DNA from: Rudanella sp031411995
GTDB lineage: Bacteria > Bacteroidota > Bacteroidia > Cytophagales > Spirosomataceae
Direction of reading: 5' to 3'
DNA: 64,000 bases
NCBI GenBank assembly: GCA_031411995.1
Contig: JANOCD010000023.1
Location: 124,001 to 188,000, forward strand
Part shown: positions 16,378 to 25,478 of the stretch, piece after piece
Layout of the letters: each line of letters begins with the position of its first letter
Position numbering within the stretch: position 1 is the first letter of the stretch
Program-made: the position numbers and the translations under genes
Notes under the pieces: generated by a model
Databases searched by the model: none
Told to the model about the DNA's origin: nothing
The model's input: the letters and a program-made list of their open reading frames with translations, nothing else

Positions 16378-16904
16378 CCCCAGGCCGGGGCGGGTGTGGC
16401 CGGGTTAAAAAGTTCATCGTGGTAGTAGGTACGGCGGGGGCGTTTATCGCACACATCATCGCCAATGGGATAGCGGCAGGTGGCATAAATGCCCACATCA
16501 TCGGCGTTCATCAGACTAACATAGATCCCGTTCGGGAAGCGGTCGGGGCGATGGTCCCGGTTGAGCAGGCAGTGACCCAGTTCATGAAAAATGAGGGCCT
16601 CACGCTCCTGCTGACTGGCGTTTTTCCAGCAAAAATTGTCAGCTTTGAGGGTGACGCGGGGTGTTCTCCCGGCTGTCCGGTCACACTGTCCACAGGCATC
16701 CTGCCGTTGGGTTTCACCAAACATAATAATCAGGTTATCAGCCACAACAGTCTGCCCATGTTGCTGGGCCACCTCCCGAAACGCCTGTACATAGGGTTCC
16801 ACATCGGCAGGGACACTGTATTGTTTTGGCTCCGGCTCGACTTTTTGGCGGGGCTGGCAACTCAGCATGGCAAGCAGCAGAAGCAAAATGGAGAAAGAGC
16901 GCAT
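16371..16904 (-). CDS. Zinc-metallopeptidase-like lipoprotein
   Basis: A 177 aa lipoprotein with a lipobox (LLLLLAMLSC, lipidated Cys ~16) and a zincin motif HELGHCLLNRDH (~111-122), in which the two His and Glu of HExxH are intact and the later H may be the third ligand. Upstream is a Cys-rich segment DACGQCDRTAGRTPRV and downstream CRYPIGDDVCDKRPRR. Putative metalloproteases of this build are known in Bacteroidota, with no substrate assigned. The ATG at 16904 gives the signal peptide; the upstream in-frame start at 16982 would mask it. Divergent from bestrophin. Confidence 0.75.
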   Translation of the reverse strand: MRSFSILLLLLAMLSCQPRQKVEPEPKQYSVPADVEPYVQAFREVAQQHGQTVVADNLIIMFGETQRQDACGQCDRTAGRTPRVTLKADNFCWKNASQQEREALIFHELGHCLLNRDHRPDRFPNGIYVSLMNADDVGIYATCRYPIGDDVCDKRPRRTYYHDELFNPATPAPAWGK

Positions 16905-16987
16905 GACGTAAAAAGACAGGAGTGCAAGCCGTTTACTTTCCTGCATCAATGGGAGGTCTCTGGCGCGAACGAATAGAGACAATTCTG

Positions 16988-16995
16988 TATTTTTG
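16988..16995 (+). promoter_or_regulatory. -7 box upstream of bestrophin
   Basis: TATTTTTG is a perfect TAnnTTTG match ending 9 bp before the ATG at 17005. No TTG is seen at the expected upstream distance, so only half of the promoter is supported. Confidence 0.4.
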
Positions 16996-17004
16996 CACTT
17001 AATT

Positions 17005-17883
17005 ATGATCGACTACGACCCCAAAGACTGGCTCCGATTTATTTTTTCCGTTCACAAATCCGACACCGTTCGCAAACTGGCCCCCGTACTGGTTGGCATG
17101 GCGGCCTACTGCTTACTGGTTGCCTACGTGGTGATCGAATACCTGCACCCCGGCCCCGACTCTGACCTGAAAAACGTTTATATCATGCACTCGCTGCTCG
17201 GGTTCGTGATTTCGTTATTGCTCGTTTTCAGAACCAACACCGCCTACGACCGCTGGTGGGAAGGCCGCAAAGCTTGGGGAACCCTCACAAACAACTCCCG
17301 GAATTTGGCCCTCAAACTGGCCCATATGCTCGAACCCGATGATGTCGAATCGCGACAGTTTTTCCGGGCCATGATCCCCAACTATGCCTTTGCCCTGAAA
17401 AACCATTTGCGCGGACGTGCTAAACCTGATGAACTGGAACCTTGCTCCGGCTTCGATCCTGCCGAACTTGATTTATCCAAACACCAGCCAAACCAGATGG
17501 CTATGCGGCTATTCGGGAAGATGGACGAACTCTATCAGCGGGGCACCATCCGGCCCGAACATATCCTGGTACTCAACGAAGAATTCACCACGTTCACCGA
17601 AGTGTGCGGTATTTGCGAACGCATTCATAGCACACCCATTCCGTTTTCGTACTCATCGTTTCTGAAAAAATTCGTCACGCTTTACTGCCTGACCCTACCC
17701 CTTGGCTACGTTCTTTCGCTGCACTATTGGGTCATACCGGTTGTGGTGATTGTTTTTTATGTGCTGGCCAGCCTGGAACTGATCGCCGAAGAAATCGAGG
17801 ACCCCTTCGGCACCGATGCCAACGACTTACCCACCGACCGCATGTCCAATAACATCCGCAAAGGGGTAGGCGAATTACTATAG
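17005..17883 (+). CDS. Bestrophin-family ion channel
   Basis: A 292 aa bestrophin-like (UPF0187/RFP-TM) membrane protein that forms pentameric anion or cation channels in characterised bacteria. Seen: an N-terminal amphipathic helix DWLRFIFSVHKSDTVRKL, the family signature LVFRTNTAYDRWWEGRKAWGTLTNNSRNLA (~68-97), and the late TPIPFSYSSFLKKFVTLYCLTLPLGY (~205-230) with the ending EEIEDPFGTDANDLPTD. The ATG at 17005 starts MIDYDPKDW; a GC-poor upstream extension is less likely. Stands alone. Confidence 0.9.
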   Translation: MIDYDPKDWLRFIFSVHKSDTVRKLAPVLVGMAAYCLLVAYVVIEYLHPGPDSDLKNVYIMHSLLGFVISLLLVFRTNTAYDRWWEGRKAWGTLTNNSRNLALKLAHMLEPDDVESRQFFRAMIPNYAFALKNHLRGRAKPDELEPCSGFDPAELDLSKHQPNQMAMRLFGKMDELYQRGTIRPEHILVLNEEFTTFTEVCGICERIHSTPIPFSYSSFLKKFVTLYCLTLPLGYVLSLHYWVIPVVVIVFYVLASLELIAEEIEDPFGTDANDLPTDRMSNNIRKGVGELL

Positions 17884-18091
17884 GGGCCGAAAGCATCTAT
17901 TGGACTGCCTATAGCTAAAATTCAGTAATCAACATACGGCGGCAGATTATGCTTTATTTAGCTAACCGTTAAGTTTTCTGGCCGTGTGTGACTATTACAT
18001 TATCAATACCCAAAAGGGCCAATCTGAGTTTATTCCAGTGATTACGTAGCGGTACTTTTACCGGGTAGCCTAATTCCAGCTACGTACATCC
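17884..18091. other. Intergenic region, nothing recognised
   Basis: About 208 bp without a credible gene between bestrophin and the TonB receptor. It presumably carries the receptor promoter, but I find no convincing TAnnTTTG box with a spaced TTG. Confidence 0.5.
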
Positions 18092-21000
18092 ATGTTTCAA
18101 CGTCTCACTTTTTTTATCAGTCTGAGCGTCTTTTTATCGCTCTTCACTTCATCTATTTTGTTCGGGCAGGCAACCGATGCCAGCATCACCGGCACCATTA
18201 AAGGCACCGACGGCGGTGTTTTGCCCGGTGCCACCATCACCGCCCGCAACGAATCGACCGGGTTTAAATTGAACACGATTTCTGCCACTGACGGGCGGTT
18301 CATTATCCGGCAGGCACCGCTCGGTGGTCCCTACACCGTCACGGTATCGTACGTCGGTTTCACCAACCAAGTTCGTTCCGGTTATCGGCTTAATCAGGGC
18401 GATCAGGTGGTGGTCGATTTTAACCTGGCCGAGAACACCGGGCAATTGCAGGAGGTAACCGTTACCGAAAATGCCCTCAAAAGCCGCGTTGACCGGTTAG
18501 GGTCGTCGTTGGCCATCACCAGCAGCAACATTGCCAAACTGCCCATCAGCAACCGGAGTTTCACGAGTTTGCTGGCCCTGTCGCCCCTGAGCAACGGCGG
18601 CAGCGTGGGCGGGCAGCTACCCTCGTCGACTAACTACCTGATCGACGGAGCCAGTGCCCGCAACAACCTCACGAGTGGTGCCTTGGGCAACGGGCCATTT
18701 TCGTTGTCGCTCGAAGCCATCCGCGAGTTCGAAATCAGCACCAACGATTACGACGTTACCAAAGGACGGCAAGGCGGTGGTTCGGTGAGCGCGGTAACCA
18801 AATCGGGCACCAACACCGTCACCGGAACGGCCTTCACGTATTACAACGCCAGCGGACTGGCCAGTGCGCGGGATATTCGCGGCAACAGTCGGAACGTAGA
18901 TTTCAAGCGGTTTCAGTATGGGTTTAGCCTTGGCGGGCCAATCATCAAAGACAAACTGCACTATTTTGTGGCTCTTGACCGGCAAACTGAGTCGTCGCCG
19001 TTTTACATTGCCGACATCCGTACCGATGCCGACGCCAACGCCCTCGGAATCAGCAAGGCCGTGCTGGACAGTGTGATCACCATTGGCCGGCAAAAATATG
19101 GCCTGAGCAACACGCAGCAGGTAGGGGAGTTTACCCGCGAAACCGTTGCCAACACCCTGTTCACGCGCTTAGACTGGCAAATTAACCCCCGGAACATCCT
19201 GACCGTTCGCAACAATTTCAGCAACTGGAACAACCCCAACAGCAATAACGACAACTCGGCCATCAACCTGTTCGAGGTGTACAGCGATTTCCGATCGCGG
19301 GAGAACAGTACCCTGGTTTCGTTGCGGTCAACGCTAAACCCCGCGCTCATCAACGAGTTAAAGGTTCAGTACCAGAATGTTACCCGGAACTACGAAGCCA
19401 ACACACTGTTGCCCTCGGCCAACATTCCGCGCGCCATTGTTACGGTGCGTTCGGTGCTGCCCAACGGCCGAACCAGCAACACCTCGGTGCAGTTGGGTGG
19501 CCAACGATTCACGCCGGAGCGCAACCTCGAAAACCAGCTTCAGTTGTCCAATACGCTCTATTGGAACAAAGGCCGGTATAATTTCACGTTCGGCACCGAC
19601 AACACGCTGACGTATCTGGACACCTACATCTCGAACGAGCAGAATGGACGTTTTATCTTCAACAACCTCGCCGAGTTTAACAACCTGAACCCCTCACGCT
19701 ATGCCCGCGAAGTGCCCATTGCCGGGGTGCCATCGGTGCAGCAATACGTGCTGAATGCATCGCTGTTTGGGCAGGTGCAGTTCAACCCCATTCCCGATGT
19801 GCAGGTGCAGGCCGGGTTGCGCTGGGATTTGACCAGCTACCTCACCAAAGGCGATTACAACCCAACGGTGGAGCGTGCTTTGGGCCTGCGGACGGATGCC
19901 AACCCAACCGACTGGAACAATTTTCAGCCCCGGGTGCAACTGACCTATAACCCCGGTGGTCGCAACCGCGACATTGTGCGTGTGGGTGGCGGGGTGTTTT
20001 CGGCCTATGTGATCAATTATGCCCAGGTGAACAACATTCAGAACAGCGGCACCAAAGTGGCGGCTATCGACGTAACCCGCCCAACGAGTGCGACGGCGGT
20101 GAATCGGGTGCCGAGGCCCGATTTTGTGAGCTACCGCAACGATCCTTCCACCGCGCCGGGCGTTCCGGCCGGGGCCGCCGTGGTATCGACCATCAACCTG
20201 AACGATCCCAATTTCCAGGTGCCGACCATCTACAAAGCCAATGCCTCGTATAGCCACTTCTTCAGCGATAACTTCCGAATGGGAGTCAACGTGCTCTACA
20301 CCCGGACGGTTAATAACTACGTTTATCTCGACAAAAACATTGTTGACCAACCCTATTTTACCCTGAGCAACGAAGCAAACCGGAGCGTGTTTGTGCCGGC
20401 CAACACCATTGCCACAAGCAGCGGGCAAACAAACAACGTGCTGGGTCGCAAAACGCAGGAAGTGGGCCGAACGCTGATGCTCACCAACGGGGCCAAACTG
20501 AAAACCCTCACCTTTGTGGTGGACGGCGAACTTCGCTTACCCCGCAACGGCTCGCTGGCATTCAGCTACACCTGGAACGATGCCAAAGACAACACCTCAT
20601 ATAATGGCAACGTGGCCAATACGTCAACGTTCCGGCCTGTCAAAAGCGACCCGCGCAGCTTAGACGAGATCAACTATTCCGACAACCAGTTCCGGCATAA
20701 ACTCGTGGCCTACGGGTCAACACCCTCGTTTGGTGGCGTGGTGATGAGCGTTCGGTTTACGGGTTTCGGTGGCACGCGCTACTCGCTGACGGTGGACGGC
20801 GACATCAACGGCGACTTTGTGGGTGGCCCCGGCAACGATAACGACCTGGCATTTGTGTTCGACCCCAATAACCCCGAAGTAGCGGCAGCCGTCCGTACTT
20901 CTATGCAAAAAGTACTTGATAATCCCGAAAACCGGGCGGCTGACGCAATCAGCAACAGTCTCGGCAGAATTTTTGACCGGAACGGGGGCGAAAATCCATT

Positions 21001-21319
21001 TTCGGGAACATTTGACGTACGGTTTTCGAAGATTTTCAAGACCTACAAGACCCAGCGGTTAGAAGCTTCCATTGACGTGTTCAACTTTGGCAACTTCCTG
21101 GGTCAAACGCTCGACGGGGTCATTACGCGGGGTGCCGAAGCACAGTCGGGGCGCAACTGGGGCGGAAATTATAACCTTGGTCAGCAAACGTTGCTCACCC
21201 CCTCGGGCTTCAACGCCACCACCCGCCAGTACACTTACCGGGTAAACGAGAACGTGGGTGTCACCCAGAAAAACGGCACACCCTACTCCGTTCAGTTGGG
21301 CGCACGGTATTCGTTTTAA
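18092..21319 (+). CDS. TonB-dependent receptor with carboxypeptidase-regulatory-like N-domain
   Basis: A 1075 aa outer-membrane receptor. Seen: a signal peptide (ending FGQATDA), a CarboxypepD_reg-like beta-sandwich (~28-115: SITGTIKGTDGGVLPGATITARNEST), a plug domain (SLAITSSNIAKLPISNRSF, YLIDGASARNNL), and a long 22-strand barrel ending in SVQLGARYSF with terminal Phe. This layout resembles Oar-type receptors. There is no SusD-like lipoprotein next to it, so it is probably not a classical Sus pair; the cargo is unknown. GC-rich coding, no frameshift. A strong bidirectional terminator follows. Confidence 0.92.
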   Translation: MFQRLTFFISLSVFLSLFTSSILFGQATDASITGTIKGTDGGVLPGATITARNESTGFKLNTISATDGRFIIRQAPLGGPYTVTVSYVGFTNQVRSGYRLNQGDQVVVDFNLAENTGQLQEVTVTENALKSRVDRLGSSLAITSSNIAKLPISNRSFTSLLALSPLSNGGSVGGQLPSSTNYLIDGASARNNLTSGALGNGPFSLSLEAIREFEISTNDYDVTKGRQGGGSVSAVTKSGTNTVTGTAFTYYNASGLASARDIRGNSRNVDFKRFQYGFSLGGPIIKDKLHYFVALDRQTESSPFYIADIRTDADANALGISKAVLDSVITIGRQKYGLSNTQQVGEFTRETVANTLFTRLDWQINPRNILTVRNNFSNWNNPNSNNDNSAINLFEVYSDFRSRENSTLVSLRSTLNPALINELKVQYQNVTRNYEANTLLPSANIPRAIVTVRSVLPNGRTSNTSVQLGGQRFTPERNLENQLQLSNTLYWNKGRYNFTFGTDNTLTYLDTYISNEQNGRFIFNNLAEFNNLNPSRYAREVPIAGVPSVQQYVLNASLFGQVQFNPIPDVQVQAGLRWDLTSYLTKGDYNPTVERALGLRTDANPTDWNNFQPRVQLTYNPGGRNRDIVRVGGGVFSAYVINYAQVNNIQNSGTKVAAIDVTRPTSATAVNRVPRPDFVSYRNDPSTAPGVPAGAAVVSTINLNDPNFQVPTIYKANASYSHFFSDNFRMGVNVLYTRTVNNYVYLDKNIVDQPYFTLSNEANRSVFVPANTIATSSGQTNNVLGRKTQEVGRTLMLTNGAKLKTLTFVVDGELRLPRNGSLAFSYTWNDAKDNTSYNGNVANTSTFRPVKSDPRSLDEINYSDNQFRHKLVAYGSTPSFGGVVMSVRFTGFGGTRYSLTVDGDINGDFVGGPGNDNDLAFVFDPNNPEVAAAVRTSMQKVLDNPENRAADAISNSLGRIFDRNGGENPFSGTFDVRFSKIFKTYKTQRLEASIDVFNFGNFLGQTLDGVITRGAEAQSGRNWGGNYNLGQQTLLTPSGFNATTRQYTYRVNENVGVTQKNGTPYSVQLGARYSF

Positions 21320-21338
21320 ACACTATATCCACACACTG

Positions 21339-21373
21339 AAAAGGCCACTGATCGAGAAATCGGTGGCCTTTTT
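21339..21373. terminator. Bidirectional terminator
   Basis: AAGGCCACTGAT and ATCGGTGGCCTT pair (one G-T) around CGAGAA, with A-rich and T-rich flanks. It lies between the convergent TonB receptor and GNAT genes. Confidence 0.85.
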
Positions 21374-21397
21374 GCATCGGTAAAATACGTAGCCTGG

Positions 21398-21907
21398 TCA
21401 GAACCGCATTACGTAGTATTGACACAGAAACGTCTGCCCAAACTCGCTGATGGTTTTCTGGTACGTCGGCTCAAAACCCTGTCGCTCATAGAATTGCATC
21501 AGAGCCGGGCGGGTAGCATCGGTCTCTAACTGGAGTTCATGGATTCCCCGTTCGATGCATTGCTGTTGGCAGAACGTTAGCATGTGCCGAAATAGATTTT
21601 GCCCGGCAAACGCCCTCCGAATGGCCACTTTGTGAATGAAACCCGCTGTATTATCCGGCACGTCGGGGTAGTACAGTGGGTCTTTCCATTGCAGAATCAG
21701 GGTAGCGGCTGGAACATCGTTGGCATACATCACATAGCAATTGCCCCGTGTGTAGTCGTCCGTGAGGTTTTCGGCGGTCAGCGTATCAATCTCCCACATC
21801 TCCTGCCCGCTGTCCACGAGCCATTGGCCCACTTCGCGGAGGATATTCAGAAACTCGTCGGCGGTCCCGCATCCGGGTTGGTCGTTGCGGAAGGTGTAGG
21901 TTGTCAT
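21398..21907 (-). CDS. GNAT-family N-acetyltransferase
   Basis: A 169 aa acetyltransferase. The acetyl-CoA motif is recognisable as VAIRRAFAGQNLFRHMLTFC (~90-109), followed by LQLETDATRPALMQFYERQGFEP (~121-143), the usual beta-5/alpha-4 end of the fold. The substrate is unknown. It lies 10 bp from the end of the GH43 gene on the same strand, so it may be cotranscribed with it. Confidence 0.85.
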   Translation of the reverse strand: MTTYTFRNDQPGCGTADEFLNILREVGQWLVDSGQEMWEIDTLTAENLTDDYTRGNCYVMYANDVPAATLILQWKDPLYYPDVPDNTAGFIHKVAIRRAFAGQNLFRHMLTFCQQQCIERGIHELQLETDATRPALMQFYERQGFEPTYQKTISEFGQTFLCQYYVMRF

Positions 21908-21917
21908 TGTCAGGTAT

Positions 21918-23747
21918 CTATTTCACCCCCACCACCTCGCTCAAGCCAGAAACACCGTTTTCGTTAAACGCTTCAATGGCGAAATAATACGGCACGCCTA
22001 CATTCAGGGCGCGAAGTTCAAAGGTGTTCGGAGCGTCATGCCAGAACTGGTAGGTCTGGTAGAGTTTGTCGGGGGCGATGCCCCAGCGGATGTTGTACCC
22101 GGTGACCGAAGCGTCGGACCGTCCCGGCACTTTGGTCCAGCTTAGGTCGGCGTTGCGTTGGTCTTTCTGGCGTTTGGCGGTCATGGCTGGAATGGCGGGT
22201 GCTTTGCCGATGCCGTTGCCAAATACCCGAAACCCGTTAATGCTCAGATGCTTTCCGGCCGTGTACACGTGTTCGTAGCGCACAAAACGGGCGCGAACGG
22301 GTTTGCCATCCGCTTGAACGGGTATCTCCACGTAGGCGCAGGCATGGTCTTTTTTGGGTTCTTTGGTTAAATCGGCCGCCACCTCAAATTTCTTTCCGTC
22401 CAGCGAAGTCAGGATTTTAAACTGGGTATAAACCGTTGAATCCGAGTCGAAAACGGCGAGTTTATAATCGAAATAATTCACCTGCACCGCCCGGATGTCG
22501 TGTTCCGCGCCGAGGTCGGTGGTGAGCGTTTCGCCCGCCCGATTTTGCCCGGCCACCCAGAACGTGCGGGGGTTTTCATCGGCCACGCGGTCGGCGGTGA
22601 CAGTGTCGGTGGGGGCCGTGGCGAGGGTTGAGGAGGCTACCACGGGCTTTTTGTAATTGAGCAGCATCCAGCCCGTGAACAGTTCGTCGCGGGTGGTCAC
22701 TTTTTTGGTGGCTAACCGGTGCGGAAAATCCCCGAAACGGGTGTTCACATTCATCTGATCGTCTTTGTCGAAACCAGCCGGGTTCATCACAATCCGGCGT
22801 TCCATGGCCCAGTTCACGCCAATCCAGGTGGTGCCGGTGTTCCAGTAGTTGCCGTAGTTATCCTGAAAGGTGTTGCCGTGGCCGCAACCCGTGGCATAGC
22901 CGCCCGGTTTGTAGGCAATGGGGTTATAGGGCGCGTATTCCCATGGCCCCAGCGGAGTTTTGCCCACGTAGGTGCCGTTGCCATACACGTTGTATTCGGT
23001 GCCGGGTGCGCCATATTGCAGGTAATATTTCCCGTTGTATTTAGTCATCCAGGCCCCTTCCGTGAAGGGTTTGAACGGGTCGGAGTGGTTCGGGCCGAAG
23101 CGTTCCCAACCGTGGTTGTAGGGGTCGAGCCAGAACATAGCCTTGTAGGCCTCGGCGGGGTTGTTGCCTGCGTAGGTCAGGTTGCGGCTCTTGTCGAGTT
23201 CGGCCCCAAAAATCGGATACACGTTCGACGAACCCCAGTACATATACCATTTGTCGGTATCATCGTCGTGGAACAGGGCCGGATCCCAGGGGCCAATGTC
23301 TTTGGGAAGGCGGGGGAGCCAGCGATTGTAAAATTTCAGCTTGCCTTTTTCCGGCTCCGTCGAGATGAAGATGGGCCGCTGCTCAAACGTACTCTGGAAC
23401 AGATACATCGTGTCGCGCACCGACAGAGCCGCCGGGGCACACATGTCTTCCATCGGCCACTTGTCCGGCACAATATATTTCCAGTTGCTCAGGTCTTTGG
23501 AGTGCCACCACCCGCCCTGAATGGTCACGAACAGGTAATATTCGTTCTTGTGGTTGATAATGACGGGGTCGGCCCCGGAACGGTAGGAAACCCGCTCGTT
23601 CAACTGCTCGAAATTATACCGATAGCTGATGTCCATCGGGTTGCAGTAGGTTGTGGCTCCGGCAGATTGGTTAACGGCCGGTTTTGGCTGGGCGTCGGCA
23701 GTCAGGCCGAGGAGAAAAAACAGGGCAAGGAAAATCAGGCGTGTCAT
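21918..23747 (-). CDS. Secreted family 43 glycoside hydrolase with discoidin-like and Fn3 modules
   Basis: A 609 aa exported glycosidase. Seen: signal peptide (MTRLIFLALFFLLGLTADAQ); a five-bladed GH43 domain with the catalytic-base Asp in SGADPVIINHKNEYYLF (~42-58), PWDPALFHDDDTDKWYMYWG (~150) and the acid EGAWMTKYNGKYYLQYGAPG (~231-250); an F5/8 type C (discoidin) region (~380-510); and a C-terminal fibronectin-III-like module (DLSWTKVPGRSDASVTGYNIRWG). GH43 enzymes act on arabinan, xylan or related glycans; the exact target cannot be read. The ATG at 23747 is preferred to an in-frame TTG at 23759 because of the signal peptide. Confidence 0.85.
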   Translation of the reverse strand: MTRLIFLALFFLLGLTADAQPKPAVNQSAGATTYCNPMDISYRYNFEQLNERVSYRSGADPVIINHKNEYYLFVTIQGGWWHSKDLSNWKYIVPDKWPMEDMCAPAALSVRDTMYLFQSTFEQRPIFISTEPEKGKLKFYNRWLPRLPKDIGPWDPALFHDDDTDKWYMYWGSSNVYPIFGAELDKSRNLTYAGNNPAEAYKAMFWLDPYNHGWERFGPNHSDPFKPFTEGAWMTKYNGKYYLQYGAPGTEYNVYGNGTYVGKTPLGPWEYAPYNPIAYKPGGYATGCGHGNTFQDNYGNYWNTGTTWIGVNWAMERRIVMNPAGFDKDDQMNVNTRFGDFPHRLATKKVTTRDELFTGWMLLNYKKPVVASSTLATAPTDTVTADRVADENPRTFWVAGQNRAGETLTTDLGAEHDIRAVQVNYFDYKLAVFDSDSTVYTQFKILTSLDGKKFEVAADLTKEPKKDHACAYVEIPVQADGKPVRARFVRYEHVYTAGKHLSINGFRVFGNGIGKAPAIPAMTAKRQKDQRNADLSWTKVPGRSDASVTGYNIRWGIAPDKLYQTYQFWHDAPNTFELRALNVGVPYYFAIEAFNENGVSGLSEVVGVK

Positions 23748-23751
23748 ACAA

Positions 23752-24408
23752 TCAATCAAGTTCTACGGTGATGCCTTCGTCGGCCAGATACTGTCCGATG
23801 TTAAAAAACTGCCCGTCGGTCAGTTCCAGATTACGGTGCCAATCCATAGTGAGCCAGGCATCGGCATTGCGTTCGGCCACCATCACCTGCTGCGTACTGG
23901 TGAATACCCAGATGACTTTATCAGTACCGAAATCGAGCAGCTTGCGGGTTTTTCGATTCACATAATTAAAATCTGCCACTTTGGAAATGTCCGCTTTCAC
24001 GTCGATCTCAACGGCAATTTTTGCTGGCACGTCGGTGTATTGCGTATTGATTTTATCGGGAGTCAACACAGCCCGGTCGTAGATGGCCACATCGTGTGAG
24101 AGGTTGTCCCGGTGGTTGATATGAACTCCGGCTTCGTTGGAAGCAAACCAGTATTTTTTCTCATCCAACTCTCGATACATGATCTTCATAAAAAAAGAAC
24201 ACAACACCCATTGCAATGTGCTTGATCCCCTAATTTCTTCGGCTGTTTTTTTGCCTGCCAACACGTCTTTATAGCCCCGGTAATACAGTGGTTGGCCGTC
24301 CATTATCTCATAGACGAGCGATTCCAGCGAGACAACAGGCGGTTTCGGGCGGGCTTGAGTGGCTTTCCGGTGTTTGGGTTTTTCTATCGTCTCCATAGCT
24401 GAGTTCAT
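23752..24408 (-). CDS. Uma2-family (DUF820) nuclease-fold protein
   Basis: A 218 aa protein of the Uma2/DUF820 family, which has a PD-(D/E)XK endonuclease fold and unknown biological role. Seen: LVYEIMDGQPLYYRGYKDVLAGKKTAEEIRGSS, the acidic cluster HDVAIYDRAVLTPD (~107-120) and the active-site strand KIAVEIDVKADIS (~129-141), then WVFTSTQQVMV. Two start codons are possible (24408 and 24396). It ends only a few bases before GH43 starts, so the two genes are probably cotranscribed. Uma2 genes are abundant and mobile in Spirosoma-like genomes. Confidence 0.8.
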   Translation of the reverse strand: MNSAMETIEKPKHRKATQARPKPPVVSLESLVYEIMDGQPLYYRGYKDVLAGKKTAEEIRGSSTLQWVLCSFFMKIMYRELDEKKYWFASNEAGVHINHRDNLSHDVAIYDRAVLTPDKINTQYTDVPAKIAVEIDVKADISKVADFNYVNRKTRKLLDFGTDKVIWVFTSTQQVMVAERNADAWLTMDWHRNLELTDGQFFNIGQYLADEGITVELD

Positions 24409-24462
24409 TTACGGCAAGATACAAAAAAGGCGATTCTCTTTACCGTCATCCACGTTCCCATT

Positions 24463-25239
24463 TCATAAATGCTCCTTCACAATTTCATAGCCAAACCGAA
24501 TCATCAGCCCGAAAACGACCACCAGAAACAAAGCCCGGATAAACGCCGAACCCCGCCCAATGGCCATGCGGCTCCCGATAAACGACCCCACCATGTTACA
24601 CACCATCATCGGAATGGCCAGTTCATAAACCACGTAGCCGTTGAAAATAAAGAACACCAGCGACGATACATCGGCCACCACGTTAATGATTTTGGCCTGC
24701 GCCGAAGCCCGCAAAAAGTCGAATCCAAGCAGGCTTACAAACCCAAACACGAGCAAACTACCCGTTCCCGGCCCCACAAAGCCGTTATAAAACCCAATGG
24801 CTCCCCCCAAGACCCCTGCCAGCCACGGCAACTGCTCCGGCGACAAGCGCAGGTTCTCTTCATGACCCAGCGTTTTGTTGCGGTACGTGTAGATCGCAAT
24901 ACCCGTCATCAGCACCAGCATCACGGGTTTCAGCACGGCGGCAGGCATCAGGCTCGATGCCCGCGCCCCCAGATACGACATCAGGCTGGCCGCTATTCCT
25001 GCATAAATCACGATTTTCCAGGGGACTTCCACTCGTTTTATATATTGCCAGGCGGCCACACCCGTACCCATGAACGATGCAAAGCGGTTGGTGCCAATGA
25101 TGCGTGGCACCGGAAATTGGGGGAACAGAATGAACAAAACCGGAATCTGAATGAGACCACCTCCACCTACTACAGCGTCAATAAATCCGGCAGTGAGAGC
25201 GGCAAAACAAAGGATTAACAGGGCCGTATAGTCGGGCAT
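24463..25239 (-). CDS. TauE/SafE-family sulfite/anion exporter
   Basis: A 258 aa membrane protein with about eight helices. The duplicated family motifs are seen: GFIDAVVGGGGLIQIPVL near the N-terminus (~18-35) and GAIGFYNGFVGPGTGSLLVFGFV in the second half (~141-163). Members export sulfite, sulfoacetate or other organosulfur anions; the substrate here is unknown. It is divergent from the hpf region and starts 106 bp from the first arm of the inverted-repeat array. Confidence 0.88.
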   Translation of the reverse strand: MPDYTALLILCFAALTAGFIDAVVGGGGLIQIPVLFILFPQFPVPRIIGTNRFASFMGTGVAAWQYIKRVEVPWKIVIYAGIAASLMSYLGARASSLMPAAVLKPVMLVLMTGIAIYTYRNKTLGHEENLRLSPEQLPWLAGVLGGAIGFYNGFVGPGTGSLLVFGFVSLLGFDFLRASAQAKIINVVADVSSLVFFIFNGYVVYELAIPMMVCNMVGSFIGSRMAIGRGSAFIRALFLVVVFGLMIRFGYEIVKEHL

Positions 25240-25345
25240 AGACGTAAGGGAAAAAGCGAAATTATACTTTACAAGGAATCTTTCATTTTTGCATGTTCCA
25301 CAGATTGAGTCAAACCCCGCCCCTCAAACACTTACCTTCTTTTTT

Positions 25346-25454
25346 GGACTATCCACCGTGAAACATATTTGGACATTTCTCCTTATTTTACTGTTTAGCT
25401 TGACTCATATACCGAAATCGACAAACTTAGATAGTCCATTGTGTTATGTTTCAC
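25346..25454. repeat. Two interleaved inverted repeats upstream of hpf
   Basis: GGACTATC (25346-25353) is complemented by GATAGTCC (25430-25437), and GTGAAACATA (25358-25367) by TATGTTTCAC (25445-25454). The order a-b-a'-b' cannot form nested hairpins but could form a pseudoknot in RNA or two spaced protein sites in DNA. The block ends 24 bp before the hpf ATG. Confidence 0.6.
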
Positions 25455-25478
25455 TCTTTAAACAAACTCTGCGACACT

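Noticed and set aside
19694..20428. A 244-residue minus-strand open frame inside the TonB receptor.
   Set aside because: Low-complexity, His/Val-rich translation with no motif; antisense shadow of a clear receptor gene.
18092..21319. A SusC/SusD polysaccharide utilisation locus with the GH43 gene.
   Set aside because: No SusD-like lipoprotein is present, and the receptor and GH43 genes are convergent, separated by a terminator and a GNAT gene.
22719..23771. A 350-residue open frame on the plus strand opposite the GH43 gene.
   Set aside because: It is a shadow of the GC-rich GH43 gene; the minus-strand protein has signal peptide and catalytic motifs, the plus frame has none.
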